Positions 33,386-42,746 are shown, counted from the stretch's first letter. The stretch: 64,000 bases of DNA from CAYFZR01 sp046760505 [NCBI: Candidatus Hydrothermarchaeota archaeon] (GCA_046760505.1 JBHIEG010000009.1:1-64000); one strand, 5' to 3'. The notes: generated by a model not told the origin, from the sequence alone. A program made the numbers and translations.

Positions 33386-34177
33386 TTAATTTTTCAAAGC
33401 ACTTGCAAGCGCAACAGCATTTTCGTAGTTTGGGCTTACTCTGGAGGTATCGACGAACACCCTGTCTATGTTTACTACTGGAGCGCCAAAGCCCTTTCCT
33501 CCCCCTAAAAGGACTAGGGTTCTGAAGATAAGGTTTCCTGTTATTCCATCTGGCACTATAATAATGTTAGCCTCTTTCACTGCATCTTCTATAAGTATTT
33601 CATAGTGCTTGCAATCCACCTTTTCTTTTAGTATGCTAGCCAGATATTCGCCTTCCATCAATGTTTTATCAACTCTTTCGTCTCTTCCCAAGTCCTGCTT
33701 CCTACCTCCAGATATTATACCAACCCTTGGCTTTATATCGATTTTTTTTGCAATCTCTGCTCCGAATTCCACGAATTCTAATTTCTCCAAAGGTGTTCTG
33801 CCTTCATCTATTCCGACCGGGGCAAGAAAAAAATATCTGTCCTTTGGAGTACCCAGCAAAGCCATTCTCAATATTTTCGGATAATATTTTTTAAGGAAAG
33901 ATAACGTATCGCTAGCGGGTAGAGACCCCCTCACTGCTCCCTCTACATCTCCCTTCATCAACAACTCTATCAGAGTCAAACATGGGTCATCGCTCACTAT
34001 AGTTTCGACAAGCCTAGATTTTTTTTGAGAAACCAAAACCACGTCAGCATATCCTTTTTCGATTGCGCTAATCGCCTTTTCTTCAGCTCTTTCAAAATAT
34101 CCTTTTTTTTCTGTTCCCGCTCCTAAGGCTATTCTAGCCTTATTCCTTTTTGCCATTTCGTATATTTTTTGGATCAT
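33386..34177 (-). CDS. Methanogenesis marker protein 4 (phosphotransacetylase-like)
   Basis: A 263-residue protein of the phosphate acetyl/butyryltransferase fold, with N-terminal [57 protein letters not shown], and a C-terminal [20 protein letters not shown] that corresponds to the family active-site region. It matches methanogenesis marker 4, whose function is unknown to me. It pairs with marker 2 at 19.3 kb. Next gene on the same strand is a PRTase, 17 bases upstream. Confidence 0.8.
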   Translation of the reverse strand: MIQKIYEMAKRNKARIALGAGTEKKGYFERAEEKAISAIEKGYADVVLVSQKKSRLVETIVSDDPCLTLIELLMKGDVEGAVRGSLPASDTLSFLKKYYPKILRMALLGTPKDRYFFLAPVGIDEGRTPLEKLEFVEFGAEIAKKIDIKPRVGIISGGRKQDLGRDERVDKTLMEGEYLASILKEKVDCKHYEILIEDAVKEANIIIVPDGITGNLIFRTLVLLGGGKGFGAPVVNIDRVFVDTSRVSPNYENAVALASALKN

Positions 34178-34194
34178 GCTAGAAATTGATGGGA

Positions 34195-34872
34195 TTAGAT
34201 AATATCTTTTTCGAGATTTGATGTTATTTCTCTAATTTCATTCAATTTTTTTTCTAAGTATTCAATGACTTCTTCATCTGTTAAATCGGGAAAACTTTCG
34301 TAGAAACTTGCGACTGCAAAAAATGGTCTGTCATCTGATATTAAATTTACAATTTCATCTGCTTCAGGCTCAACAACCTCAATTGCTCTTGCAGAGGCAG
34401 TAGGAACTGCTATTATTATCTTTCTGGGGTTAAACTTTTTCAAATATTTTAAAGCCGCGAGCATAGTAAAGCCGCTTGCCAGTCCATCATCCACAACTAT
34501 GACATTCTTGCCAGTTATTTCAGGGAATGGTTTTTCTTTACGATATTTTTTTATCCTCCTACTCACTTCCATCATTACCTTTCTTGCCAAGAATTCGATT
34601 TCTCTTGGTTCTAGTCTTAAGTAAGAGACAAGGGGTTCATTAAGAACTATTGTTCCATCTGCGGTTACAGCCCCAAATCCTGCCTCAGGATCACTTGGTA
34701 TGGGAATCTTCCTTACGACTACAACATCCAAAGGCGCGTTAATCTTTTTTGAAATTCTGTAGGCTACTGGGACTCCACCCCGGGGTATGGCTAAAACTAT
34801 TGCATCCTCCTTATATTCAGCCAATTTTTCCCCGAGTATTTTCCCGGCTTCCTCTCTATCTTTAAATATCAT
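34195..34872 (-). CDS. Phosphoribosyltransferase-family protein
   Basis: A 225-residue PRTase-fold protein. The PRPP loop is VIVVDDGLASGFTMLAAL, and the N-terminus has AIPRGGVPVAYRIS and LDVVVVRKI. This subfamily is often annotated as a 'putative phosphoribosyltransferase' of unknown substrate, close to purine or erythromycin-esterase-linked PRTases. The operon with marker 4 may be accidental. Initiation by ATG; ribosome binding site weak. Confidence 0.85.
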   Translation of the reverse strand: MIFKDREEAGKILGEKLAEYKEDAIVLAIPRGGVPVAYRISKKINAPLDVVVVRKIPIPSDPEAGFGAVTADGTIVLNEPLVSYLRLEPREIEFLARKVMMEVSRRIKKYRKEKPFPEITGKNVIVVDDGLASGFTMLAALKYLKKFNPRKIIIAVPTASARAIEVVEPEADEIVNLISDDRPFFAVASFYESFPDLTDEEVIEYLEKKLNEIREITSNLEKDII

Positions 34873-34929
34873 ATTCCAGATCTTTCTTTTACTACTTTCT
34901 TTAAAAATGCATTACTATACAAACATGCT

Positions 34930-34943
34930 TCAGATATATCTGA
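34930..34943. promoter_or_regulatory. 14-bp perfect palindrome TCAGATATATCTGA
   Basis: A perfect dyad in the 274-base gap between the PRTase gene and the secreted-protein gene. It lies 58 bases upstream of the PRTase start, a plausible operator position. Confidence 0.45.
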
Positions 34944-34995
34944 GCTGATGTATTCTATAAAAATAAGAAATATTATAAAAAATTATAAAAAAATA

Positions 34996-35023
34996 GGTGG
35001 GGAGGGTGTGGGGCTAAGGCAGG
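34996..35023 (+). other. G-rich run (G-quadruplex-like) in an AT-rich gap
   Basis: Three runs of three or four G plus two GG pairs within 28 bases, flanked by almost pure A/T on the left. It sits downstream of a TATAAAAAAATA element and upstream of GATATAAATG. No gene or known RNA fits. The rest of the 34873-35146 gap holds nothing else I can name. Confidence 0.4.
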
Positions 35024-35146
35024 CGATATAAATGTGTGTTAACCATAAAATAAATTCTTCCTATACATTTTTGCTAAGAATTCGTGAAAATCTGTTCAGA
35101 TCAATTTTAATTTTCGACCCCTCAGAGGGCAACAATTATCTAAGGA

Positions 35147-36295
35147 TTACCTAAAGAAGTACAAAAGCAAACTTATTGCTCTTTCAAACAGCGACATTTC
35201 TTCTTTCGATCTTACAATAAATTTAATTTGGAAGTCTTTTCCAACACCTTCATTGCTTTTCAAACTTGCAGTAAAATCGTACTCACCTAAGAATGGAGGG
35301 GGGATATTTAATTTAACCAAAAAGTATTCTGTCTTATTTGATTCTAAAATTAAGCTCTCAGGCTCAATTTTAACTATCCACTTCCTTAATTCCGGAGGAA
35401 ATTCTAGGGTTACATTGTGCAAGGGCTCTTTTTTTATTTTGCTTTTCATAGATACCGGTATTTTAATATTTACCTCCTCACCTTGGTAAACTTCTACTGG
35501 TTCTTTAAGATCCACAATGATTTTCCTATCATCTACCACTTTTTTACCCACATATTTCTTCCCATCTTCAATGTTTTCTTTCAATTCTTCGAGGCTGTTA
35601 CCAACCGCGAAAATTACAGGAATCTCAAATTCCTTTATTACATTTTTAGCATCCCACTGAAGGGCAATTGCTGGGTCGTCTATGTTTGTTTTGAGAGCGT
35701 TGTTAAGACTGTCATTTTTTATATGAAGCCATAGTTTGGAGTAAGGAGTGCTTAAGTCATGCCTTGATGGTTTTATGGGAGATGAAATACCAACGTAGGT
35801 TTTCTCGTGTATATAAGCGATATCGTTTAATTCGTCATATTTTCCATAATCAAAGTTTACTGTGGCATCTACATCGAAATCTACTCCCTGATAGAACTTT
35901 ATCGATTCTAAAGGTCTTTTTGGAACTATTTTATAACTTATTATGAGCCACTTTCTGTCTGGCGGCAAAAAGATATTCCTTTCAACTGATATTTCGTCGT
36001 CTGAAAAGATGGATCTGGTTTTGTTTATTATGTTTCCTTTCAAAACCCTTAGATTTTTTAAAGGATAAGTATTCTCAGACGTATAGATCTTTTTTCCGTA
36101 TCTTATGCAGAATCTCTCCAAATAAAGGTGATCCGCATTTCTATAAAATAAATTTGTTGAAGATCCTAGGCTCGCTTCCAACTTCATAACATCGTTGGAA
36201 ACGATGAGTTCTTCTTTTTTCAAAATTTCTGGTTTCTGAGAGAAGCCAATTATAATTATAGTGGTTAGCAGAGATACAATCACCAAATTTCTCAT
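35147..36295 (-). CDS. Secreted or surface protein of unknown function
   Basis: A 382-residue protein with an N-terminal signal/anchor (LVIVSLLTTIIIIGFSQ) and an all-beta body. The middle (EISVERNIFLPPDRKWLIISY) resembles a sugar-binding beta-sandwich. Residues ~270-360 look like a NEW3/CARDB-type Ig-like domain (EVYQGEEVNIKIPVSM). A short hydrophobic tail (AISLLLYFF) may anchor it. RBS AAGGTG. Family not identified; adjacent purE is probably independent. Confidence 0.6.
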   Translation of the reverse strand: MRNLVIVSLLTTIIIIGFSQKPEILKKEELIVSNDVMKLEASLGSSTNLFYRNADHLYLERFCIRYGKKIYTSENTYPLKNLRVLKGNIINKTRSIFSDDEISVERNIFLPPDRKWLIISYKIVPKRPLESIKFYQGVDFDVDATVNFDYGKYDELNDIAYIHEKTYVGISSPIKPSRHDLSTPYSKLWLHIKNDSLNNALKTNIDDPAIALQWDAKNVIKEFEIPVIFAVGNSLEELKENIEDGKKYVGKKVVDDRKIIVDLKEPVEVYQGEEVNIKIPVSMKSKIKKEPLHNVTLEFPPELRKWIVKIEPESLILESNKTEYFLVKLNIPPPFLGEYDFTASLKSNEGVGKDFQIKFIVRSKEEMSLFERAISLLLYFFR

Positions 36296-36304
36296 TGTAA
36301 CACC

Positions 36305-36769
36305 TTATAAATTTAAATCTCTCTCCACTACGTTCTTTTCTTTTCTATATTGGATCAATTTAGCCTTTATATTATCGTTGAAAAGGGCAAGTATTTTTAC
36401 TGCCAGGAGAGAAGCGTTTTCCGCGTTATCTATACCTACAACTCCCACTGGGATCCCTCTTGGCATCTGGACCATGGAGAGTAATGAATCAATGCCCAGT
36501 AAATTAGAAGAAACTGGAAGCCCGATTACAGGCTTCAACGTCTTTGATGCAACTATTCCCGGAAGATGAGCAGACATTCCTGCCACGCATATGTAAATCA
36601 TTGTCCCCTTGCTCTCTGCGTAATCAATCAACTTATCCAACTCTTCGGGAGATCTGTGAGCAGAAACAATATTTAGAGAATAATTAAGATCAAATTTCTT
36701 TAAAATTGAAGAAATCTTCTTTCCAACTTCCAAATCACTTTTACTTCCAAGTATTACGCAAACATCCAT
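36305..36769 (-). CDS. purE: PurE: phosphoribosylaminoimidazole carboxylase catalytic subunit
   Basis: A 154-residue enzyme of purine synthesis acting on carboxyaminoimidazole ribotide. Motifs: GSKSDLEVG, VSAHRSPEEL, AGMSAHLPGIVAS, PVIGLPV and MPRGIPVGVVGID. Typical PurE length. It lies behind a small winged-helix gene (22 bases) and ahead of the surface-protein gene. Which PurE class (mutase or AIR carboxylase) cannot be decided by eye; no purK is nearby. Confidence 0.92.
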   Translation of the reverse strand: MDVCVILGSKSDLEVGKKISSILKKFDLNYSLNIVSAHRSPEELDKLIDYAESKGTMIYICVAGMSAHLPGIVASKTLKPVIGLPVSSNLLGIDSLLSMVQMPRGIPVGVVGIDNAENASLLAVKILALFNDNIKAKLIQYRKEKNVVERDLNL

Positions 36770-36791
36770 TAGGACACCAATTTAATTCTAT

Positions 36792-37148
36792 CTATTCTAG
36801 CAACTCACTCATTCTTTTATACATGTCTTCTAAATTTTCTTTCATCTTCTTCTTTATTCCTTCTTCAGGAGATGCGTAGTACTTATAGTAGTAACCGCCC
36901 TCATCTTTGGATAGTGATTTCCTGTAGGCTAACCCCTTACTCACTAAATTTTGAAGTATCCTTTGTGCGCTACTTCTATTTCTATTTATACTTTCAGCCA
37001 AACTCTTTACATCCTTAGATCCTTCTCTCAATGCAAAGTAGGCTTCTATTTCAATGGGCCTTAGATCTAGTAGACATTGCATTGCGTCTCTCAAAGTTAG
37101 ATCACGATTGCTAATTATTGATCGTAAATCTTCAAATCCCATGAACAT
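36792..37148 (-). CDS. Winged-helix regulator, TrmB/MarR-like
   Basis: A 118-residue DNA-binding protein with a helix-turn-helix (SLAESINRNRSSAQRILQNLVSKGLAYRK) and a basic wing (GGYYYKYYAS), ending in a helix that may dimerise. This is the DNA-binding half of a TrmB-like regulator without the sugar-binding half. AAGGA precedes the ATG. It could regulate the purE operon or itself. Confidence 0.75.
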   Translation of the reverse strand: MFMGFEDLRSIISNRDLTLRDAMQCLLDLRPIEIEAYFALREGSKDVKSLAESINRNRSSAQRILQNLVSKGLAYRKSLSKDEGGYYYKYYASPEEGIKKKMKENLEDMYKRMSELLE

Positions 37149-37204
37149 TTTTTCCTTCTTTTAATAAAAAAACCTTTTGATCATAGTTCATTTTCCTCTG
37201 GATA

Positions 37205-38392
37205 TTAAACTTTAAATGAGCAAACTTGTTTGAACTCAGCCAGAGGCTCTCCTAATGCACATTCTTCGATTTTTTGGAGAACTTCCATCCCTCTGTAGGT
37301 GTAAGGAACTTCTCTGGGATTGGAAAGAATGAAGGTTCGATCTTTGGCAAGGATCTTGAAGTATCTGGAATTTTTTATCTGGACCGCTTTTACCTCCTTA
37401 CATGATGTGTTAAGTGTATAGCCTCCTCCATGAGGCAGAACGTTCACATATTTGATGAATTCCTCAAGACCTAACTCTTCCGCCCTTTCTTGAAATCTTA
37501 GTCGCTCAACGGTTCCTTGTGAAAGATTTGGATAGCCCCTTATCAATATAACTGGAAGATCCCATCCTAGGGCAAGAGGAAATAAGGGAGCATTTAGGCT
37601 ACAAGTTGACTTATCGGTGGAATCGTAAACTCCAAGGCGCATAACATTTGCATCGAATAATCCCTGATGAATGGGATTACATATAATATTGCAGTCTCCG
37701 AATATCTCTGCTAGGAGAAGTTTTCTTTTTTTCTCTGAAAATGCCTCAAGTTTTCTGTATTGATTGTAGTACTTCTTCGCCTCTTTTCCTTCCAAAACAT
37801 AGCATTTTCCGAATGGAGTTTCTTCCCATGTACCCTCGTAGTTTTCAAAATTATAGAGTAGATGTTTTATTTCAGAAGCAGATGTATGAATCAAGGCTAG
37901 TAAAGACCCTTCTGGGATGCTATCTAACCTAGACCATTTAACCGAAAGAACTTCTATGAAGTGGTTTCCTTTGTTTAAGTCCCATTTGATGGAAACTCCA
38001 TTTACACATAAGTCCATTTTCTTTGTTTCGTATATCATTTCGAGTATCTCTGCATCAGACAGCGCTTCATTCAAAATGGCTAAAATCATTCCACAAGCAT
38101 TTGGCCTAACCTCTGGAAAAATGATTTTGTCATATTTTTTTCCTGGCCAGTGGATGATACACCCATATCCAAAGCCGCTCATCCATCTATCATAGTTCCT
38201 CGTTATCGTTGCATCAGGTCCGAGAAGTGAGAAAGTTTCAGTTTTATCGATACCGTAACTTCTGAGGACATGGATAATTTTTGCTATTCCGTATCTCATA
38301 TTCAAGTAAGAAAGTGTGGAAGCAGTATCGCCTAGACCAAGGGAAAAAATTCTTTTTTCAGATTCTTTAAGGAGTTCTTCTTCCCCAAGCAA
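37205..38392 (-). CDS. Divergent RtcB-like (RNA ligase family) protein
   Basis: A 395-residue protein that I align by eye with the RNA ligase RtcB. NACGM (Cys100), GNHF (N143, H144), IHTSAS (H169), CNPIH (H242) and LPHGGGY (H321) fall in the order of the Mn and guanylate ligands of RtcB, and the C-terminus (AYK-like 'TYRGMEVLQKIEE', then GEPLAEFKQV) fits too. The aspartate three residues before the cysteine is replaced by proline, and HGAGR became HGGGY. It may be an inactive or re-purposed paralogue. TTG start behind GAGG. Divergent from an M14-type gene. Confidence 0.5.
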   Translation of the reverse strand: MLGEEELLKESEKRIFSLGLGDTASTLSYLNMRYGIAKIIHVLRSYGIDKTETFSLLGPDATITRNYDRWMSGFGYGCIIHWPGKKYDKIIFPEVRPNACGMILAILNEALSDAEILEMIYETKKMDLCVNGVSIKWDLNKGNHFIEVLSVKWSRLDSIPEGSLLALIHTSASEIKHLLYNFENYEGTWEETPFGKCYVLEGKEAKKYYNQYRKLEAFSEKKRKLLLAEIFGDCNIICNPIHQGLFDANVMRLGVYDSTDKSTCSLNAPLFPLALGWDLPVILIRGYPNLSQGTVERLRFQERAEELGLEEFIKYVNVLPHGGGYTLNTSCKEVKAVQIKNSRYFKILAKDRTFILSNPREVPYTYRGMEVLQKIEECALGEPLAEFKQVCSFKV

Positions 38393-38461
38393 TGTTAGTC
38401 CTCTTTGCTGAACTTGAGCCCAACTAAAACTATTTAAAGTTTATCTCTCAATAAGGCTTAC

Positions 38462-39307
38462 ATGGGTGATAATGACATTCCAGAGAGAATCAAGAGACTT
38501 TTGATCACATATGATGACTTGGTTAGTGAACTAAAAGAATTTTCTGGATTAAATTTAGATTTTTACCCTTCTTTGCCTAAAGATATTCCCGTAGTTCGCA
38601 TAGGAAACTCAAACAAAGTCATCATGTTTGTCGCGAGGATCCATGGAGACGAACCTACAGGCACAGAAGCGTGTAGGTGGTTTATCAGAAGTAAAGAGCC
38701 TAATGACTTTGCTTATGTCCTCTTTCCTCTAGTGAACACATACGGGTGTGAATATAACAAGAGAGAAAACATCCATAACATAGACATTACTCGAGATTTT
38801 ATGGTAAGCAAGGAGTTTGAAACACTTGCTTTAAAAAATGCGATAGAAAAATTTAAGCCAAGATTTATATTGGACCTACATAACACCAACTTTCTGACAC
38901 CCCTCTCGAAGAATCCAAGAGGATATCTTCAACCCGCTAACGACAATGAATCTATCAGGGCGGCATTGCAAATTAAGAGTTACCTAGATAAACACGGCTT
39001 ATCGAATCTTATTAGGAAAGATATGCTTCCAGAATGTTTTCTAAATCCAAAAGGAGGCAAACACACAAATTACAAGAAGATAGATGACGGTGTATTCGTG
39101 AGATATAAGGGTGAAACAGGTTTCAAGGAATACACAATGAAGTTGGGAATTCCCCATATATGCGTAGAATCTCCTGCTAAAACAAAGAATTTCTTCTTTA
39201 GAGAAAAGGAAGAAATAGAGAGATATGAAAAGAATTTCAAGAGCTATGTGAATTTCCATTATCTCAGCATGCTTGGTGTGATAGAATATCTCAAGGCAAG
39301 GAGGTAG
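38462..39307 (+). CDS. M14-type zinc carboxypeptidase / aspartoacylase-like deacylase
   Basis: A 281-residue metalloenzyme with the zinc motifs IHGDEPTGTE (His and Glu) and, about 70 residues on, LDLHN, as in succinylglutamate desuccinylase and aspartoacylase. A later ETGFKEYTM region could hold the general-base Glu. It removes an acyl or amino-acid group from a small substrate. The ATP-grasp gene starts four bases after its stop codon, with the ribosome binding site inside its last codons, implying coupled expression and a shared pathway. Confidence 0.75.
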   Translation: MGDNDIPERIKRLLITYDDLVSELKEFSGLNLDFYPSLPKDIPVVRIGNSNKVIMFVARIHGDEPTGTEACRWFIRSKEPNDFAYVLFPLVNTYGCEYNKRENIHNIDITRDFMVSKEFETLALKNAIEKFKPRFILDLHNTNFLTPLSKNPRGYLQPANDNESIRAALQIKSYLDKHGLSNLIRKDMLPECFLNPKGGKHTNYKKIDDGVFVRYKGETGFKEYTMKLGIPHICVESPAKTKNFFFREKEEIERYEKNFKSYVNFHYLSMLGVIEYLKARR

Positions 39308-39311
39308 TAAG

Positions 39312-40856
39312 ATGGACATCACTGATCTGTCCATCGAGTTGTACGAGTCACATCAAAGAATGATCAATTCAGAAAAGAAAAATTTCGTGAAAGAGGTTGA
39401 GAGTTTTCAGAAATATCTTGATAAAATCAGCGAGATATTTGGTATTGATCAATACAATCTCGCAAGATACGGGTATTTTTTGGACATGAGATTGATGAGA
39501 GAGACCTACTTGGAATTACTTGAGGAAAGACCAGATATCGCAGAAGTAAGAAAGAGTGAAAATTTACCCGTTCTTATGAGCGTAGATATGATGGATTGTG
39601 GCGGTAAGATAGCAGTGATAGAAACAAACGGATTTACTTGCAGGGGATTCAGTTGCGGGGATGTTGAGATGATTGTTAGTTCTCTAAAAAATGTACTCAA
39701 AGATGGAAAGGTTACATTTGCAATCGGATATCCATTTGAGGAAGGAAAATCAAGAAAATCTGATGACCTTGTATACGAAAAAATATTGTACTGCGGTGCA
39801 TTGGCTAAGAAGATGAGAGAACATGGAAAGAAGGTAAAAGTTGAGAAATTTGATGATAGAATAGATAGTGGTAGAATAAATAATGACTTTGATATACTGA
39901 TGCTCTTGATACCAAAAAACATGTCAGAGAATTTTGAGATAAGAGATAACCGAGTCTTTCTTGAAAATGTAAGAATCGACTTCATATCTGATAACATAGC
40001 AAGGACAAGAAACGAATTGGTAGACTATGTAATTAACATCAATCCCAATGGTAAGATTTCAGACAGCAAGCATCTAACATATAAGGCAGTCGAAAGTTTT
40101 TTAAAATCTTTGAAAAGAAAGTCTCCAGTCCATGCTCTTTACTCTCATCGAATAAATGTCAAAGAATTAGGTGACAAAGAAATTAGAGAAGAAGTTAAGA
40201 AAGCTACAAGGAATATTCTTGCCATGGGGAGAAATATCCTTGTAAAACCAGATAAGGGGTCTGGTGGTGGCGGTATCTTTGTTTGCAGTACCGAAGAGGA
40301 AGTTTTTGAGAGAATTAAATTAGCAGAGCCCTATGCACCCGATGGAAATATTTTAATAATGGAATGTGCGCCCGTAGTTCCAGTGGATCTTGATTTGGAT
40401 GTAGGTAAGATTAGGTCTGGAGATTTGCTTGAAAAGGTAATCAGAGAGATCCATCAACACGCTCTGGAAGAAGGTATTCCTGAGAACTTTTTAAAAGGCA
40501 AACATGCGGTAGATTTCAGATTCTATGTTGTATGTCTGAAAGGGAAAGAAATAATCGAAAAATACGGTGTAAAGAAAATTAACGGAGAAAGTTTTTATTT
40601 GGCCCCTCTTGCAGCAATTCTCAGGATGGCTCCAGGAATCTGGATTGATGATTCGAAGTTTTTGGTAGAAGATCCAACAATAATAAAGACCAATATCAGC
40701 CAAGAAGTGAAAGATAAGGGTGCAAAGGTAGAACACGGCATACTTAGATTTTTTGTCCCCTTCAAAGAAATCCTTGAAGCATTCAACTATAGAGAGAGAT
40801 ATAAAGACTTTATGATTGCTTCTTTCGATGCGGTAAAGGCAACGATTTATTACTAG
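39312..40856 (+). CDS. ATP-grasp-fold ligase of unknown substrate
   Basis: A 514-residue protein. The C-terminal half has the ATP-grasp loop NILVKPDKGSGGGGIFVC and a late DFRFYVVCLKG strand carrying metal-binding residues. The N-terminal half (MDMRLMRETYLELL, DMMDCGGKIAVIETNGFTCRGFSCG) is unfamiliar. Such enzymes join a carboxylate to an amine through acyl-phosphate. Coupled to a deacylase, it may build or recycle a peptide-like conjugate. AGGAGG ribosome binding site. Function not assigned. Confidence 0.7.
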   Translation: MDITDLSIELYESHQRMINSEKKNFVKEVESFQKYLDKISEIFGIDQYNLARYGYFLDMRLMRETYLELLEERPDIAEVRKSENLPVLMSVDMMDCGGKIAVIETNGFTCRGFSCGDVEMIVSSLKNVLKDGKVTFAIGYPFEEGKSRKSDDLVYEKILYCGALAKKMREHGKKVKVEKFDDRIDSGRINNDFDILMLLIPKNMSENFEIRDNRVFLENVRIDFISDNIARTRNELVDYVININPNGKISDSKHLTYKAVESFLKSLKRKSPVHALYSHRINVKELGDKEIREEVKKATRNILAMGRNILVKPDKGSGGGGIFVCSTEEEVFERIKLAEPYAPDGNILIMECAPVVPVDLDLDVGKIRSGDLLEKVIREIHQHALEEGIPENFLKGKHAVDFRFYVVCLKGKEIIEKYGVKKINGESFYLAPLAAILRMAPGIWIDDSKFLVEDPTIIKTNISQEVKDKGAKVEHGILRFFVPFKEILEAFNYRERYKDFMIASFDAVKATIYY

Positions 40857-40875
40857 CCATTTTTTTAATCCTAAA

Positions 40876-41694
40876 TCAGGATTCTTTAGCTATTTCCCAG
40901 AGCATATCCCAGAAAAGCATGAAAGACTTTGCAAAGCTGTCATTTTCAAAATATAATCCTGTGACATTCAAGAGAGCATCACCCTTTATTCCTGGCAAAC
41001 AAATGAATATAGCCTTTGAATCCACGAGAGTTATCTTAATGGGGGGCATTATCCCTTCTTTTTCTCCAAACCTTATGAGGGGAGATATAGTTCTAATTAT
41101 TCCCTCTTTTTTGAGTTTTTCAAGATCTTTCTCATCGAGACTATCAGGGATGATAGGTCTTTTGCGAGCCACTATCTTGACCCTGGCATTTCTATCTTTT
41201 TTTTCCATGATGATATTTTCTATGATTTTAAATTCGTTTCTAAGGAAGTATCCATTGACAATTCGAATCTCTTTTTTCGCGCTCCTTAATATTTCTTCCA
41301 ATTTTATTAGATAATTCTGTTCTCCGCTGACTATCCAGACAGTTGTTTCCTCTTCTCGAGTCTCCCTTCTCTTCAAGTAGATCTGGTTGATATAGGGTAT
41401 AATTTGATCACTCATTTCTTGAAGTTCATTTGATCTCGTTAGAACAAAGTTCTTCAGCGCGTTATTTGGATCAAGCGCTCGGAAGACTTTAGGTCTTTTG
41501 TACTGTACTTCAAGCAGCCCCCACTTCGTAAGTTTATCCAGGGCTTCGTAGACTTTTGGACGGGAAAAACCTGATAGTTTGCTCAGTTCTCCAGCTGTGG
41601 CCTGATTTCGCGATAGTAGTAGGAGATATGTCTTTGTCTCTGCTTCTGTCATTCCCAAATCCTGCAGTTGCCTTTGAATTTCATGCAACTTCAT
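40876..41694 (-). CDS. TrmB-family transcription regulator (exporter-linked)
   Basis: A 272-residue regulator with an N-terminal winged helix (LGMTEAETKTYLLLL, AGELSKLSGFSRPKVYEALDKL) and a C-terminal TrmB effector domain. The start behind GGTGAGGT gives MKLHEIQRQL. It diverges from the ABC exporter operon across a short promoter region containing a GTTTATA/TATAAAC inverted repeat, so it probably regulates the exporter. Effector unknown; the C-terminal domain lacks an obvious sugar motif. Confidence 0.85.
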   Translation of the reverse strand: MKLHEIQRQLQDLGMTEAETKTYLLLLSRNQATAGELSKLSGFSRPKVYEALDKLTKWGLLEVQYKRPKVFRALDPNNALKNFVLTRSNELQEMSDQIIPYINQIYLKRRETREEETTVWIVSGEQNYLIKLEEILRSAKKEIRIVNGYFLRNEFKIIENIIMEKKDRNARVKIVARKRPIIPDSLDEKDLEKLKKEGIIRTISPLIRFGEKEGIMPPIKITLVDSKAIFICLPGIKGDALLNVTGLYFENDSFAKSFMLFWDMLWEIAKES

Positions 41695-41798
41695 TGACCT
41701 CACCATTAATGTTGTCAAGTAAGTTGTTTACAATAGAAAGGTTTATAAGTTTCTTTATATATAAACTTGACTGGCTAATTAAAAAAGGAGCACTGAAG

Positions 41799-42719
41799 TT
41801 GCGAGCCATAGTTGAGACCTTCAACTTAACAAAGGAGTTCAACGGACTTATTGCAGTAGATAATATAAACTTTAAAATAAAAAAAGGCGAGATATTCGGT
41901 TTACTAGGACCTAATGGTGCAGGAAAATCCACCCTAGTTAATATGCTTTGCTGTTTGTTGAAACCTACGAGAGGGACCGCTAGAATAGCCGGAATAGACA
42001 TATTGGAGGAACCAGAGGCGGTAAAGTCAGTGATAGGGGTAGTTCCCCAAGAACATTGCTTGTATGATAATCTCACGCTGTATGAAAATCTTGATTTTAT
42101 GGCAGAGATGTACGAGATTCCAAAAGAAAAGAGAAAATTACTGATAAAACAAGCCCTTGATTTAATGTTCCTTTATGAGAGGAGAAATGATCCTATAGGA
42201 ACATTCTCCGGGGGAATGAAGCAAAGATCGAACATAGCAAGTGGCTTGATCAATGAACCTGAGATACTTTTTCTAGACGAGCCTACTACAGGTATTGATC
42301 CTCAAAATAGACAGGCAATCTGGGATTTCATAAGAAGACTCAACCAAGAGGAAGGAGTTACCATTTTTATAACCACACATTACATGGACGAGGCAGATCT
42401 TCTCTGCGATCGCGTCGCCATAATGGATCATGGCAAAATCATAGCCTTAGATACTCCTAGAGAGCTAAAGGGCTTACTAAAAGGAGACATCATTGAGATA
42501 GAATCTGATATAATCGATATAGACCTAATTAAATCTTTAGAAGGCGTTAGCGAGATCATTGAAACTAAACCTGCAAAAATCATCGTTGAAGATGCAGATT
42601 CCGTTTTGCCCGATATAATAAAAAATGTTCCAAATATAAAATCCATTAGAGTAGAAAAACCAACTTTGCAGGACGTATTCTTGAAATTGACAGGAAGGGA
42701 GCTTCGGGACCGTGCGTGA
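41799..42719 (+). CDS. ABC-2-type exporter, ATP-binding subunit
   Basis: A 306-residue ATPase with Walker A GPNGAGKST, signature FSGGMKQR, Walker B ILFLDEPTTGID and the C-terminal extension of drug/polysaccharide exporters (DrrA/CcmA-like). I start it at TTG, eight bases after AAAGGAG; the longer open frame runs back through the TrmB promoter and is not family-like. Partner permease follows after 27 bases. Confidence 0.9.
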   Translation: MRAIVETFNLTKEFNGLIAVDNINFKIKKGEIFGLLGPNGAGKSTLVNMLCCLLKPTRGTARIAGIDILEEPEAVKSVIGVVPQEHCLYDNLTLYENLDFMAEMYEIPKEKRKLLIKQALDLMFLYERRNDPIGTFSGGMKQRSNIASGLINEPEILFLDEPTTGIDPQNRQAIWDFIRRLNQEEGVTIFITTHYMDEADLLCDRVAIMDHGKIIALDTPRELKGLLKGDIIEIESDIIDIDLIKSLEGVSEIIETKPAKIIVEDADSVLPDIIKNVPNIKSIRVEKPTLQDVFLKLTGRELRDRA

Positions 42720-42746
42720 TATAAAATTTCAAAACTGGGAGATCTC

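Noticed and set aside
41556-41798. Long N-terminal extension of the ABC ATPase
   Set aside because: It runs antisense through the TrmB gene and its promoter and is not family-like; the TTG behind AAAGGAG is the better start.
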